This document shows positions 35,655 to 46,780 of a stretch of 64,000 bases of DNA, one piece after another; within the stretch, counting starts at the first letter, position 1; every line of letters begins with the position of its first letter. A model generated the notes under the pieces. The model saw only the letters and a program-made list of their open reading frames with translations. It was not told the origin of the DNA and did no database searches. A program made the translations under genes and the position numbers. Origin of the DNA: Batkoa obscura (taxonomy: Eukaryota > Entomophthoromycota > Entomophthoromycetes > Entomophthorales > Batkoaceae); the NCBI GenBank assembly GCA_030770535.1, contig JASVEC010000002.1, forward strand, positions 1,674,001 through 1,738,000, read 5' to 3'.

Positions 35655-35862
35655 TCAGACAAGCTTATTTTTATATGTTGATAGTTTTTCAACAATATAT
35701 TTTAGTATTGATGTTACTATTGGAAACATAATCAAAAAATACATCTATAACAATTATCAAGTCAAAATACTTATTTTTAAAACTATCTTTTTATTCTATT
35801 TTATGTATATTGTTTATAAAAAGTTAGTTATTTATCGCAATAATATCGTTTATTCTTTATAT

Positions 35863-37618
35863 TTAATTTATTAAAATCATAGCATCTCTGCTTGGTCCGA
35901 CACCAATCCACTTGACTAAAAATTAAGTTTAGCATTTTGATATAAAACATAAGTAAGTTATTACCTTTAACGTTTAAAAAGTTTTCAATGAAAAGAACGT
36001 ATTTCTTGCAGTTTTCTGGTAAAGCATCAAAAGATCTGATATTAGAAATATCTTCTGACCATCCAGGAAGGGTGACATATTCTACTTGTACTTCAGAAAG
36101 AATACTGAGATCGGCTAAATTAAAGTTAGTATTTCATATACATCCACTATAAGCCAATTACCTGGGAATGATTTCAATTCTTCTCCTTTATAAATATATT
36201 TAACTCCTACTTGTATACTTTCAAATGTATCTAAGCAATCTAATTTAGTTAAGTTAAGGCTATTAAAAGGTTAAATTATATACTATAGTGATTAAATTGT
36301 TATTACCTGGTATAACCGTTGATCATATTAGAGTATTTTAGAACAACTAAATCTAACCAACCACATCTTCTCTTTCTTCCAGTAGTAACACCATACTCAT
36401 GACCAATATCTTGTAATTTTTCACCGATTTCATTTAATTGTTCAGTTGGGAATGGGCCTCCGCCAACCCTTGTAGTATAGGCTTTAACTACTCCAATTAC
36501 CTCTCCAATTTTGTTAGGAGCGATGCCAAGTCCAGTACAAACACCTCCAATACCAGTTGAACTAGAAGTAACATAAGGGAAGGTACCTAGAGATTATGAA
36601 ATAAGCATTACACATAAATACACGTTAATCAAATTACCAAAATCCAAGTCTAACATAAGAGCATTGGCTCCTTCTACTAAGACTTTCTTCTTATCGGCAA
36701 TAGCTTCATTGACAACCAAAACGGTATCCTTTACTTTGCCACGAATTAATTCAGCAAATTCCTTATATCTTTGAATTTCTAAATCAACATCATAATCGAA
36801 TTCACCATAACGAAGTTTACGAGTAGCAACTGCTTTACGGAACCTTTGTTCAAATTCTTCAAAGTTATTCAATAGATGATGAACGCGGACACCACTTCTA
36901 CTGGATTTGCTGCTATAAGCTGGTCCAATACCTTTACGAGTTGTTCCAATACTATTTGGATTTATAAATGTCTATTCTCGAATTTTTAACGAAGTTTTCT
37001 ATTACCTTCCTCTACCTAATTCTACTTCTTTAAGACCATCAACAATTTGATGTAAATCGAAAACCAAATGGGCTCTATCGGAGATAATTAATCTATCTTC
37101 ACAATCCAATCCTAACAACTATTATTATATGTATGTGAATATCTTTTTATGAAATACCATTATCCTTTAAAGCTTTTAACTCATCGAATAAACTTGGTAA
37201 ATGAGCTACTACACCATTTCCAATGATTGACAAACAATCTGGATTAATTAATCCTATTTTAATGTTTTGTTAATTTATTATTCTACATTATTATTTTTAC
37301 ATATTATGTTGCTGAGTATATCATATTATTATATTAAAATACCTGAAGGTAATAGATGGAAGGCATATTTTTTGTCACCAACAATAATGGTGTGTCCGGC
37401 GTTGTTTCCTCCCTAGTAAAATAAAATGAATATCCCACCTATTTCCTTTGTCATTTGATGTATCAACATGACAGAAATAAAATCCTTACCTGACACCTAG
37501 CGCAAACATCTGCCATCTGGGCTAAGATATCAACTAATTTGCCTTTACCCTCATCACCCCATTGAGAGCCCAATACAACAGTGACTTTGTCATTACTTAA
37601 ATGATATTGATCACTCAT
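35863..37618 (-). CDS. ADE12: Adenylosuccinate synthetase
   Basis: Catalyses GTP + IMP + aspartate to adenylosuccinate, the first committed step from IMP to AMP. Nine exons were rebuilt: 37490-37618, 37343-37412, 37158-37253, 37006-37111, 36638-36951, 36307-36586, 36162-36259, 35965-36114 and 35863-35915. They sum to 1296 nt, 431 residues (yeast Ade12 is 433). Signatures in order: GTP loop [104 protein letters not shown], and C-terminal [12 protein letters not shown]. All introns have GT..AG borders and 46-89 nt length. An ordinary housekeeping gene sits inside the secreted-protein cluster, which shows that the cluster is interleaved and not a clean island. Confidence 0.97.
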
Positions 37619-38833
37619 TTTCGTTATCTAAATTAACAAAATGAGTCATTTTATAAATTCAATTCAATTACCCACCTTTTATTCTATTTTTTCGATCCTT
37701 AAAATTCAATTGGTTATTCTATCAAAAACTAACAATTACCTCCCATTGGTTTTTAAATTCGACTAAAGTATTTTATTAGCCATTATGCCTTTTTTAGAAT
37801 TTTTATTTTACCTATCTGTTTGTAATATTTTACATATTAATTATAAAGCAATCTTGAAATTTATTTATTTCTTTAGTTTACAATTTCGTAAAAAAATAGT
37901 TTTTGTATAAGTGCTATAATGAACTAATTTTTTTAATAATAATAGCAGATTTAAGTTTTCTTATTAACTATGTAGAAATAATATATCCTTTTGGAAATTG
38001 AGCAATCGTTTTAAATTATTCTTTATTTCTGACTATCAAATTTCCACTTTTATGAAGAATATTTTTATGCAGTAAGTTTTGTTGACCTAAAATATTGGGT
38101 GTTGAAAAATCTAGCTATAGTCTAAAGAGTAACTCTTATTATCTCTTTGACTAGTACCCCGGGGCTATTATCAGTTTAAGTTTCAAGTTGATTTTTATAA
38201 AATAGAGTTTGATAGACAAATAATGGGGATGTTTTTTTTAGCTTCATCACTTTTTCCATCTCTTAAGCACTTTTGAGTGAAGAAATTGTTGGGAAAATTC
38301 TTGGACATAAAAATACATCCCCTAATGTTGATTACTTTAACATTGTATTATCAACTTTAAAAAGGCATGGTCCTATATTAACTTTAAAAACTTGAACCCA
38401 CAAAATAGATAGCTGCTTCTAAATATCAAAATATTAAAAATGATATGAATTGCTAATAGAAGATATTCAAATAACATCTAGATATACGATATCTACAGTG
38501 TGAGTTCATAAAGGCTAATAGTGTCAATAAAGTGTTGATTATTTTTACTCTTCAAGCTTCAAAATTCAAACGCATTAAACGTCGAACGACTTTTAAATAT
38601 AGCTACTATAGAATAATTTTATACATAAAGTATCATGAATGTTGTAACATATAATTGCAACAATCGTATTGATCTTAGCTTGAATTATTTTAAATATACA
38701 GGAAGCTAAAAGGATTATATAATATTCTATTAAATATTATTAATATCAAATTTAAACACTTATAAAAGGATGAAAGCATAATAAAAGTTTGGAAAGTATT
38801 AAAAAAAACTACAGGCATACTTTATTTAATGAA
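37619..38833. other. Intergenic downstream of secreted gene 4
   Basis: Contains the ADE12 promoter and one MITE at 38222-38326. Otherwise nothing was recognised. Confidence 0.45.
38222..38328 (-). mobile_element. 105-bp MITE, GGGGATGT family
   Basis: Full copy flanked by TAAT on both sides. TAAT is not its own reverse complement, so this is a direct 4-bp target duplication. The minus orientation reads AAAAAAACATCCCC at its poly-A end. Confidence 0.85.
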
Positions 38834-40279
38834 TTAAAGAGACTCTTTGGTAACTACACCATTAACTTCGGTTTCCTTTTCACCTTTAGTGACACCATTA
38901 TCAGTAACGGAATGAAGTTTATGTCCCTTACTAGTGGTTTCTCCATTAACAGTGTTCTTTTCACTGCTACTTTCGCTACGCTCAGCTTTGCTAGTGGTTT
39001 TTCCATTTTCAGTGCTACTGCTGTCGCTGCTGTTGTTTGCGCTAGAGCTGGAGGTAGAGGAGCTAGTTGAGTTGTTAGTTGAGTTATTGGTAGAGTTACC
39101 ACCAGTATTCTTAGTGGAAGAATTATTGGAAGAACTGTTCGAAGAATTATTGGAAGAACTGTTAGAAGAATTGTTAGAAGAATTGTTAGAGGAAGAGTTG
39201 TTAGAAGAGTTATTAGAAGAGTTATTAGAAGAGTTATTGGAGGTGTTGTTGTTAGTACTGTTGTTAGTACTGTTGTTAGTACCGCTGTTAGTGCTGTTAT
39301 TGTTAGAGGTGTTGGTATTGGTACCGCTATTGTTAGAGGTATTACTGGTAGTACCACTGTTGCTTGAGGTATTGCTATTAGTACCGCTATTGTTAGAGGT
39401 ATTACTGGTAGTACCACTGTTGGTTGAGGTATTACTATTAGTACCACTGTTGGTTGAGGTATTGCTATTAGTACCGCTGTTATTAGAGGTATTGCTATTA
39501 GTACCACTGTTGCTTGAAGTATTGCTATTAGTACCGCTGTTGCTTGAGGTATTGCTATTAGTACCGCTGTTGTTAGAGGTATTGCTATTAGTACCGCTGT
39601 TGTTAGAGGTATTGCTATTAGTACCGCTGTTGTTAGAAGTGTTGTTGTTGGTACTGTTGTTTGAGGTGTTGTTAGTGTTACTATTGTTAGAGGTATTGTT
39701 ATTAGCACTGTTGTTAACATTATTGTTGTTTGAAGTATTTGAGTTGTTAACGTTATTAATGTTACTATTGTTAACATTGTTGCTATTATTAACAGTGTTG
39801 GTATTACTATTGGTAAGACTGTTGCTGTTATTAATAGTATTGCTGTTATTATTAGTAAGATTATTACTATTGTTAATAGTGTTACTGTTGTTGTTACTAA
39901 CGTTATTATTATTATTCATAATGTTATTGTTGTTGTTAGTCATTTGATTGTTGTTATTAGCAGTGTTATTGTTGTTATTCGTAGCATTGTTACTGTTATT
40001 AGTAGTATTGTTACTGTTATTAGTAGTATTGTTACTGTTATTAGTAGTCTTATTATCATTATTGGTAGTATTACTAGTATTGTTGTTAGTCTTAGTATCA
40101 TTGTGACTATCATTATGGGAATCGGTTTTGGGAGTTCCAGTAGGTTTCTTATACCCACCGAGAACATTCTTTAAAACATTGAATTCATTAAGTAAACCAA
40201 AAGTACGACGTTCTACTGGCATAGCTTCAATGGCGGTCATAGTGACAATAAAGGTGGTTAAAATGTTGGCTAATTTCAT
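38834..40279 (-). CDS. Secreted Asn/Ser/Thr/Gly-rich family protein 4
   Basis: A 481-residue secreted protein, the longest of the six. Signal peptide, MPVERR and core TFGLLNEFNVLKNVLGGYKK are as in gene 1. The tail begins with Asn/Thr runs, then about eleven 10-residue units of the form NSGTNSNTSN (30-bp coding minisatellite, about 39255-39640), then Ser/Asn. It ends with a non-repetitive C-terminal module shared with genes 5 and 6: TVNGETTSKGHKLHSVTDNG, then VTKGEKETEVNGVVTKESL. That module has four NG-(E/V)-(T/V)-T-type turns and no hydrophobic anchor. It is the only member on the minus strand, and its promoter and leader are clearly homologous to those of genes 5 and 6. Function unknown; surface or matrix glycoprotein or peptide precursor are the main options. 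Confidence 0.85.
   Translation of the reverse strand: MKLANILTTFIVTMTAIEAMPVERRTFGLLNEFNVLKNVLGGYKKPTGTPKTDSHNDSHNDTKTNNNTSNTTNNDNKTTNNSNNTTNNSNNTTNNSNNATNNNNNTANNNNQMTNNNNNIMNNNNNVSNNNSNTINNSNNLTNNNSNTINNSNSLTNSNTNTVNNSNNVNNSNINNVNNSNTSNNNNVNNSANNNTSNNSNTNNTSNNSTNNNTSNNSGTNSNTSNNSGTNSNTSNNSGTNSNTSSNSGTNSNTSSNSGTNSNTSNNSGTNSNTSTNSGTNSNTSTNSGTTSNTSNNSGTNSNTSSNSGTTSNTSNNSGTNTNTSNNNSTNSGTNNSTNNSTNNNTSNNSSNNSSNNSSNNSSSNNSSNNSSNSSSNNSSNSSSNNSSTKNTGGNSTNNSTNNSTSSSTSSSSANNSSDSSSTENGKTTSKAERSESSSEKNTVNGETTSKGHKLHSVTDNGVTKGEKETEVNGVVTKESL
39255..39640. repeat. 30-bp coding minisatellite, about 11 units
   Basis: In-frame units encoding NSGTNSNTSN with a few substitutions (TT for TN, TN or SN for NN). 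The near-identical nucleotide units predict length polymorphism between strains. Confidence 0.85.
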
Positions 40280-40466
40280 ATTGACTAAAGATAAAGACTT
40301 AAGGATTTAAATGATTTGATTGATTTGGTTGCAAAGGATCGCAGATTCTTTTTAATTGATATAATATGTTCACTTGTAAGTGTAGCTCTAAGTATAACTC
40401 GCCTGGAGAAGATTTAGAAAATGATTTGTTTTTAATAATTTTGGATAGTACTTTAACCTATTTATA
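40280..40466 (-). promoter_or_regulatory. Promoter and leader (putative GC-AG leader intron) of secreted gene 4
   Basis: On the minus strand, TATAAATA is at 40466-40459, then CTCCAG followed by GCGAGT, with the putative intron at 40402-40285 ending TTTAG directly before TCAATATG. It matches the leaders of genes 5 and 6, except that the donor is GC rather than GT. Confidence 0.65.
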
Positions 40467-41905
40467 CTATTTTATCTACACTTTTACTTTAACTCATGCT
40501 AATCTTTCAATATTCTATTAAACATATTGTGCAATGCTAATATTTAATTAATAGTTCATCCACTTATTAATCTTTTAAAGTACCCATCTAATTTACTATA
40601 CAATCCAAAAACATTATGTTTATTCATGCGGATCCTATAACATTAAATCAATTTCATATACCATCACAGAACTAAATCTATTTTCAATAATTAAAAAATT
40701 TATTTATAAATCTGAATCAAATACTTTATGTATTTAATAATACATAAAGTATGTCGACAAATAGAGCCAGGGAATTAATAAGAACTAGTTTGTAATATCC
40801 GAATCCTTTCATTTAATTCAAATTAGCTTTAAGCATCAAATCCTTGATTTGTCTGTAATCATAATTATTTAGCAAAAAACTAAATTCTAATCACCCTTTT
40901 AGAGGAGCAGTATTCTTTTAAATTTTTGTATTGAGTTAGCAAAAGCTTGATCCAATTTTTAGCCAATTTGGCTTTTTAGCAAAAATTGCAAATCAAGTGT
41001 ATGAGATGCTATGAAATTAGTTGCTTTTTGCTTAAATAATTGATAAAAAAACGTTGTAAACATTGAATTATTTAAATTAAGGTTTTACGCTATATAGAAA
41101 ATGACAAAGAAAGTGAGATGTAAAATTTCACCCTTAATTTTGATCAAGCTTTTAGACTTATTTAAGTCTTTTTATAAAATGATATTAATTTATAAAAAAT
41201 AATAATACTCCTTTTAAATGGAAAATAATAACTTTTATATAAAAAAGTCATTTCATTTTATAATTAACGATAAATTTTTATGATTAAATTAAAAAAAGTA
41301 CTAACAAGCGTTTTATAGTAATAAAGTAAAATATAAGTCAATAAATTAGATAGTAATGCAAAAAATAAGCTTAAAAAAGGTAAGGAAATAAAATTTTTGA
41401 TCATTATAAAGTATTATAACTTGAAAAAACATAATAATAATTGTATATGTACAAATACTTTTATTTATTTAGCAAAGAGCTTTTTAAAAGATAAAAACCA
41501 ACTAAGTGTTTTCTTACATTATTTTTTAAGCTTATATGGGATATCGGTTTGTCAACTCTATGATTGATTGTAAATTACCTTAATGAATTTAAAAATTCTA
41601 GATTTTTGCTAACAAAGTACGACTTTTTTATATAAGCTATATATAATATTACTGAATATTATATATATGAATATAAATATGAACTTTACAATAATAATAA
41701 AATATTAAAATTAATATCAAATACTACAGTCTTTTAAAAAATTGTTAAATAATAATAACAATTCTATTTTAATATTAAAACAAGTATAAAAAAACTCATT
41801 AAAGTATTTTTTAGTAATTATTTTAAAGGAATCAGTTTTAGTAAAAAGTATTTTTATTAATTTAGCTGTAAAAAAATTTAAAAATACGTTATATTAGTTA
41901 TAAAG

Positions 41906-41970
41906 ATATGGGGATGTATTTTTGTGTTTAAGAATTTTACTAATAACTTTTCCACTCAAATAGCGCTTTA
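41906..41970 (+). mobile_element. Truncated 105-bp MITE
   Basis: The left 60 bp are intact (ATATGGGGATGTATTTTTGT through CAAATAGCGCTT), then the sequence breaks into TATAAATAAT repeats just before the next copy. Confidence 0.75.
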
Positions 41971-41987
41971 TATAAATAATATAAATA

Positions 41988-42087
41988 ATATGAAGATGTA
42001 TTTTTTTAAGGATTTTACTACAATCTTTTCACTCAAATAGCGCTTAAAAAATGGAAAAATAATAAAACTAAAAAAACAGCCCCATAT
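41988..42087 (+). mobile_element. 105-bp MITE, GGGGATGT family
   Basis: Slightly diverged copy flanked by ATAT: GAAGATGTATTTTTTT left end, CAAATAGCGCTTAAAAAA core and AACAGCCCC right end. Confidence 0.75.
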
Positions 42088-42374
42088 ATAGCTTTAGTAA
42101 AATTTCTTATTAATTAATAAATTAATAAATTAATAAATTTATTTTAAATAATACATTTAAAAAAAGCTGAATGATAATAATATAATTATTTAGATTAAAA
42201 ATGGCTACTAAAAATTTGAATTAGCTAATAGAAATGCTGAAAATTAAGATAGTTGTTATTGTAGTCAATTTTTAAAATTTTAAAATTCAATTATATATAA
42301 ATTTTTTTAAATAAAAATCTAAAATTATAAACTTAGTTTTATAAATTTAACTTGAAAAAAAAAATTAATTAACT

Positions 42375-42484
42375 ATTTGGGGATGTATTTTTGTGTTTAA
42401 GAATTTAACTAACAAATTTTCCGCTTAAATAGCGCTTAAAAAATGGAAAAAATAATGAAGTTAAAAAAACACTCCCATTTATCT
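42375..42484 (+). mobile_element. 105-bp MITE, GGGGATGT family
   Basis: Full copy flanked by ATTT on both sides, a direct duplication that cannot be part of an inverted repeat. The core is TAAATAGCGCTTAAAAAA and the right end is ACACTCCC. Confidence 0.85.
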
Positions 42485-42641
42485 ATTTTACTTAATAAGT
42501 ATTTTTAATTTAAATAACTACACTATTATTATTTAAATGTTTCTTTATATATTATACCAACTTTTACATTAACTCATAATTATAATACTTTTTCAAAAAA
42601 ATATCATAATGAAGTTTTAAATAAAATAATGTATATGAAAA

Positions 42642-42744
42642 TATGAACTACTATGAGCATGTAAATTATTTGCCCAATTACTAACATTTTTTTATAACTA
42701 TTGATAATTAGGTAAATAGTTTACATGCTCATAGTAACTCATAG
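42642..42744. mobile_element. Fold-back element with ~40-bp terminal inverted repeats
   Basis: The left arm contains CTATGAGCATGTAAATTATT, and the right arm, reverse-complemented, reads CTATGAGCATGTAAACTATT. The arms are about 40 bp with few mismatches around a short T-rich loop. It is unrelated to the 105-bp MITE. The right half resembles 47610-47670. Confidence 0.65.
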
Positions 42745-43330
42745 TTTAAAATCTAGATTATAAAATTATCTAATACTATTATACTATTTTGACTATTTTT
42801 TATTTAACGTAATTTTAAAACTTCAGTAGTAAACTATTGCAATAAAAAAAACATTTTTTCACATCTTTTATCCCTTAATTATACATTTATGCTTTTTTTA
42901 ATAGTAGGAAGTTTCAATTAAATTGAGATAAACAGAAGGAAATATCAAATAATTTTTATTAAGTAAACTTATATAAGAATTTGTTTATTAGCTAAAGGAT
43001 GATAGAGTGGATTAAATTTGACAAAAGCCATTTTAAAAGCAATTGATATTCAAATTAATATGGAACTTTAAAATCATTAGTTCCTATTACATTTATATAA
43101 AAAATCAATAGCTTATTGAATGTTTAAGGTAATTTAAGAATGTTTCTAAATAGTAAATAGAAAAATTACTATCACTTTTTATTCCAAATTAAGTAAAATC
43201 TATATCAATTTTTTTTAAAGAAGATTGAAATTCAAGAACATTTCAAAATTATTGGCGATGTTTATAAGTTGAAAATTTATATAGCTTTTGATTCAAATTT
43301 ACCAACCATTGAAAAAAATACTAATATTCA

Positions 43331-44136
43331 ATGTATAACACTTTACGAATAATAGCTATAATAATTTCTTGTCTAGTATTATTAGTACTTATAATTCAAT
43401 GCTTTGTTCGTTCATACAATCGGAAACGTCACGTTGAACCGGATATGGATCCTAATGAATTGAGTCCGCCAGTGATATTAAGTCAAGTAATGGTCCTCCC
43501 CTCTAGAGATTCTTTGCAAGAGTTAGAATGTCGATTTCATATAACCGAAGATAAGGTTGATCAAATTTTATCGCATGATTTAAATAATTTATATTTTAAT
43601 ACAACTACTTTTATTCAAGCTAATAGAAGGATTGATAACTTATTAAGACCAGCTTATTTTGAAATTGAATTATTAAAATTTAATATTGAAGGGTTTAAAT
43701 TGGAAATAGGTTTAGCAACTGAAAGTCATCAAAACTTAAACGGTATGTTTAGTATTTTATTGTTTTTTTAGTTAATCATTTATTTGTCTTTTTAGCCCCT
43801 AATATTTTTATAAGTTATTCCCATAGTAACATCATACTGAACAATCAACCTCATTCCCCTCTCTCAATAACTTCTGTCCAAGGTGATACAATAGGAGTCC
43901 TCTTCACCCCTTTCCCAACAACCGAAGTTAGTTTTACATTAAATGGTGCTATCATTTCTACCCAACAGTTTCAATTTAATCAGCAAAGTTTATACCCAAC
44001 GATCATAGCAAGTAATGAAACATTTGTTCACTTTAACTTTGGTGAAGAAATCTTTAAAAATTCAATGGCTAATTTCAATAATTTTGCAATTACTTCACCA
44101 ACGGTTATTGTGGAACCACCACCAGCTTATGTTTAA
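43331..44136 (+). CDS. Ssh4/Ear1-like SPRY membrane adaptor with PPxY motif
   Basis: Predicted 250-residue membrane protein from two exons, 43331-43742 and 43796-44136 (753 nt). Residues about 5-27 are a single transmembrane helix (LRIIAIIISCLVLLVLIIQC) followed by a basic cytosolic stretch. Residues about 95-230 form a SPRY-like domain: AYFEIELLKF, KLEIGLATESHQ, VQGDTIGVLF, EVSFTLNGA, SLYPTIIAS and FVHFNFGEE. The C-terminus is EPPPAYV-stop, which contains a PPxY motif (PPAY), the docking site for WW domains of Rsp5/NEDD4 ubiquitin ligases. Yeast Ssh4 and Ear1 have the same order (membrane helix, SPRY, PY motif) and direct vacuolar or endosomal membrane proteins to Rsp5, but they are longer. 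The homology call rests on architecture and SPRY-like motifs. Confidence 0.8.
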
Positions 44137-44611
44137 TATCGAGAACAGTTTCGAAAGTTTGGGGAGATAATGAATTTAAGGGTTTTTGGTGAGGATAATT
44201 AATATATACTTGAAGATATTGTAGTGATAATTTTTAAAAAAAAGAAAATATTTCATGTCAAATTAATAATCATTGTTTTTATTTTTTTATAAGTCCATTT
44301 TATTTAGTAACTTTTATATTAACATTCAACTTATAATTAATTCCATTAATATAAGAAATAGAATAACAAATTGATAATTAAATATTTCTCTTTATATTAA
44401 CTTAATATCAGAAATATTAATACAACAAAATTGAATGTCTTTAATTGAAAATATCAAAGATAACGTTAAAAAACATTCATTATGGATAAAATTGAATAGA
44501 TGAAAAGAAAAGTAAAATGAACAGAGATAGATCAATCGAAGAAGAGAAGAAAAAAGAATGTATTTTTTATCATAATTTAAGACTTTAAGGATATTAATAT
44601 GAAAATTTCGA
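44137..44611. other. Convergent intergenic region
   Basis: Between the convergent Ssh4-like and RING genes. The minus-strand frame at 44392-44685 is open by chance over the RING gene's presumed 3' UTR. It could instead be a last intron if that gene extends further. Confidence 0.4.
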
Positions 44612-46780
44612 TTACCTTCTTCTATATGAAGAATTTGATGAAAGTACAATTGCTTTCTTTCCTTTTTTCTTTTTACTTTTTTCAATAATTAAATCTAAAT
44701 CCCATCCGTCTCCAAAATCATTCACTTCTTTATTATTATTAACCCAAATAGGGATATTCTCACTATTACTCTTCTTTGATTCACTAATTTCAGGAAAATG
44801 AAAATTATCATTAATATGTTCTGGTTTAATAAAATTATTTGGATTGATAATTATACTATCATTTAATTCGTGGCCCATTTTTAAACTATCATATAAAGAT
44901 ATTTCTTCTTTATTTTCCATCTTTTCTTTCTTTTTATTTTTAATATATTTTAATCGTTGTGTTAAAGCACCTATAATTAAGTGTATATTAAAATATGTTA
45001 AATATTATAATTATGATTAATATCATTAATATTAAAATTTACCTTCATATCTTTTTAATACATCTTTGTTAACAATGTTATCAAGTTTAACATCAATCAA
45101 AGTAATAATACAAGTATCTGGTAAAAATTGTAATTCTTTGTATCTTTTTTTAACGGAGGAATTGATGCTAATTTCTTCAAAATAAATCATATTTAAATTT
45201 AATTTGGGTGGTAATTGGTTATTATATTCTTCTTTTAATATTTTGTTGTATAATGGATATAAATATATGAATTGTCCATTATTTAATTGATAAATTGTAG
45301 TGTTATGTTGTTGTTTTGAATTGATAGTTAATGTTTCTAATTCATTACTAATATTATTCATTTCAATATTCGTTTCATTGACTTCTTTTGTTTCTTCCAT
45401 ATCTTCCTTTCCTTCTTTAACTTCCTCACTTTCTTCTTTTGCTTCCTTTTCAACTTCGTTAAACCAATAATGATACAATTCTTCTAATCCTTTATTGATA
45501 TTTAATTTTTTCATCTTATGTTCAATTTTATTAATAGCTAATTGAATAAAATAAATCTCTTTTTCTTCTTTAGTAATACATCGAATTTCATTTTCTAATT
45601 CTTTTAATTCTTTAATGTCCTTATTAAACTTATTTACTAATCCTTCTTCTGAAGCTAACAAAAATTTATATTCATTAAATCCCAAATTAATAAAATCCAT
45701 TGGTATGAAATATTTGGCATCAAATGGCAGCTTGGTTGCAAAATTTAACCATTCTGTACTCTCATTTGCCGGTACAAAAAAATTCATATCCCCTACTTTT
45801 CTCATTAATTTAAATTCAACTTCTTCTTTTTCATTCAATTTCAGTCCTAAATTATCAATAATATGAATTGGCTTTAATGCTTTCTCATAAATTGATTCAT
45901 AACAAATTGGACATTTTTTCCATTGTTTATCATTTTCAATAGCCAAATAATGTAATAAACATGAATAACAATAGATATGTCCACAACTCGTCATTCGTCC
46001 TCCCATAGGTTCATTTAAACAGATGGCACATGTGATCTCTTCTCTTGCATTAACGATCTATTTTATTATTTATTATCTATTTATTACATCATTATGATAC
46101 TTACTACTTGTTCAACATGACTCCATTCAACGCATGCATCTAATATAAAATAGTTAAATTTGAACTATTAAAATTATTAGCAATCAACTTTACCTGGATC
46201 TGCTAAAATAACAGTATAATCTTGATTAGGATTTAATACGAATCTAAAACTAAAGAAGAAATATTTAATAAATAACTTAATCTCTATAAAAATAATAAAT
46301 CCTTACTTAGCATTGATAAACTTCACCTTATTAAACATCAAATTGCCCATGTTTTTATGATGTCTTCTATTATTTGAATGACCCATAATATGATCACTGA
46401 AGTGTCTTTCTGGTAGTGTGAAATTTAATAAATTATTCACTTTAATTTTGCCTTTTTTAGAGTAGATGAACTATTAATTGTCAATCATTTACTACCATTT
46501 AAATCAATAAATCACTTACTTCATCATCTAACAAAAGAGATTTATCGATACTCATCGCCTTTTTATTTTCTTTTAAGCTGCTTTTATGTTCTTTTTTTAA
46601 AGTGATTTCTTTTTTTATACTAGTATTGTTATTGGTATTTGTAATGATTTCTATATAAAAAGTTAATAAGTATTTACTTCACCTAAAATTCAAATTCATA
46701 TTACCTTTATTTAAATGTTTCATATTCTTTTTTTCATTGATGTTCATATTATAACTCTTTGTTAACTTATTGCTACTCAT
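44612..46780 (-). CDS. RING-finger protein, RNF10/Mag2 family
   Basis: Predicted cytoplasmic E3 ubiquitin ligase of the RNF10/Mag2 family, which acts on stalled or damaged ribosomes. It is a multi-exon gene. The first exon is MSSNKLTKSYNMN, and later exons carry the family segment VNNLLNFTLPERHFSDH and an EWSHVEQV segment. The RING begins CAICLNEPMGG and continues RMTSCGHIYCYSCLLHYL and WKKCPICYESI, a complete C3HC4 set. Next comes the RNF10-type stretch beginning FKLMRKVGD, then lysine/glutamate-rich coiled segments. The main exon (45032-46006 plus a few bases) ends KRYEG and joins ALTQRLKYIKNKKKEK in the last exon. The stop used here is at 44612 after SSYRRR. A GTAA at the stop could be a donor, so the exact 3' end is uncertain. 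Confidence 0.85.

Larger units (their letters stand above)
40467..43330. other. Gene-free region with MITEs and an inverted-repeat element
   Basis: Nearly 2.9 kb without a credible gene. It holds MITEs at 41906-41970 (truncated), 41988-42087 and 42375-42482, and a separate fold-back element at 42642-42744. The remainder is AT-rich with poly-A/T runs. Confidence 0.5.

Noticed and set aside
38834-40279. CRISPR-like or phage-type repeat array in the 30-bp repeats
   Set aside because: The units are contiguous, without spacers, in frame, and encode a Ser/Asn/Gly/Thr tail in a fungal genome.
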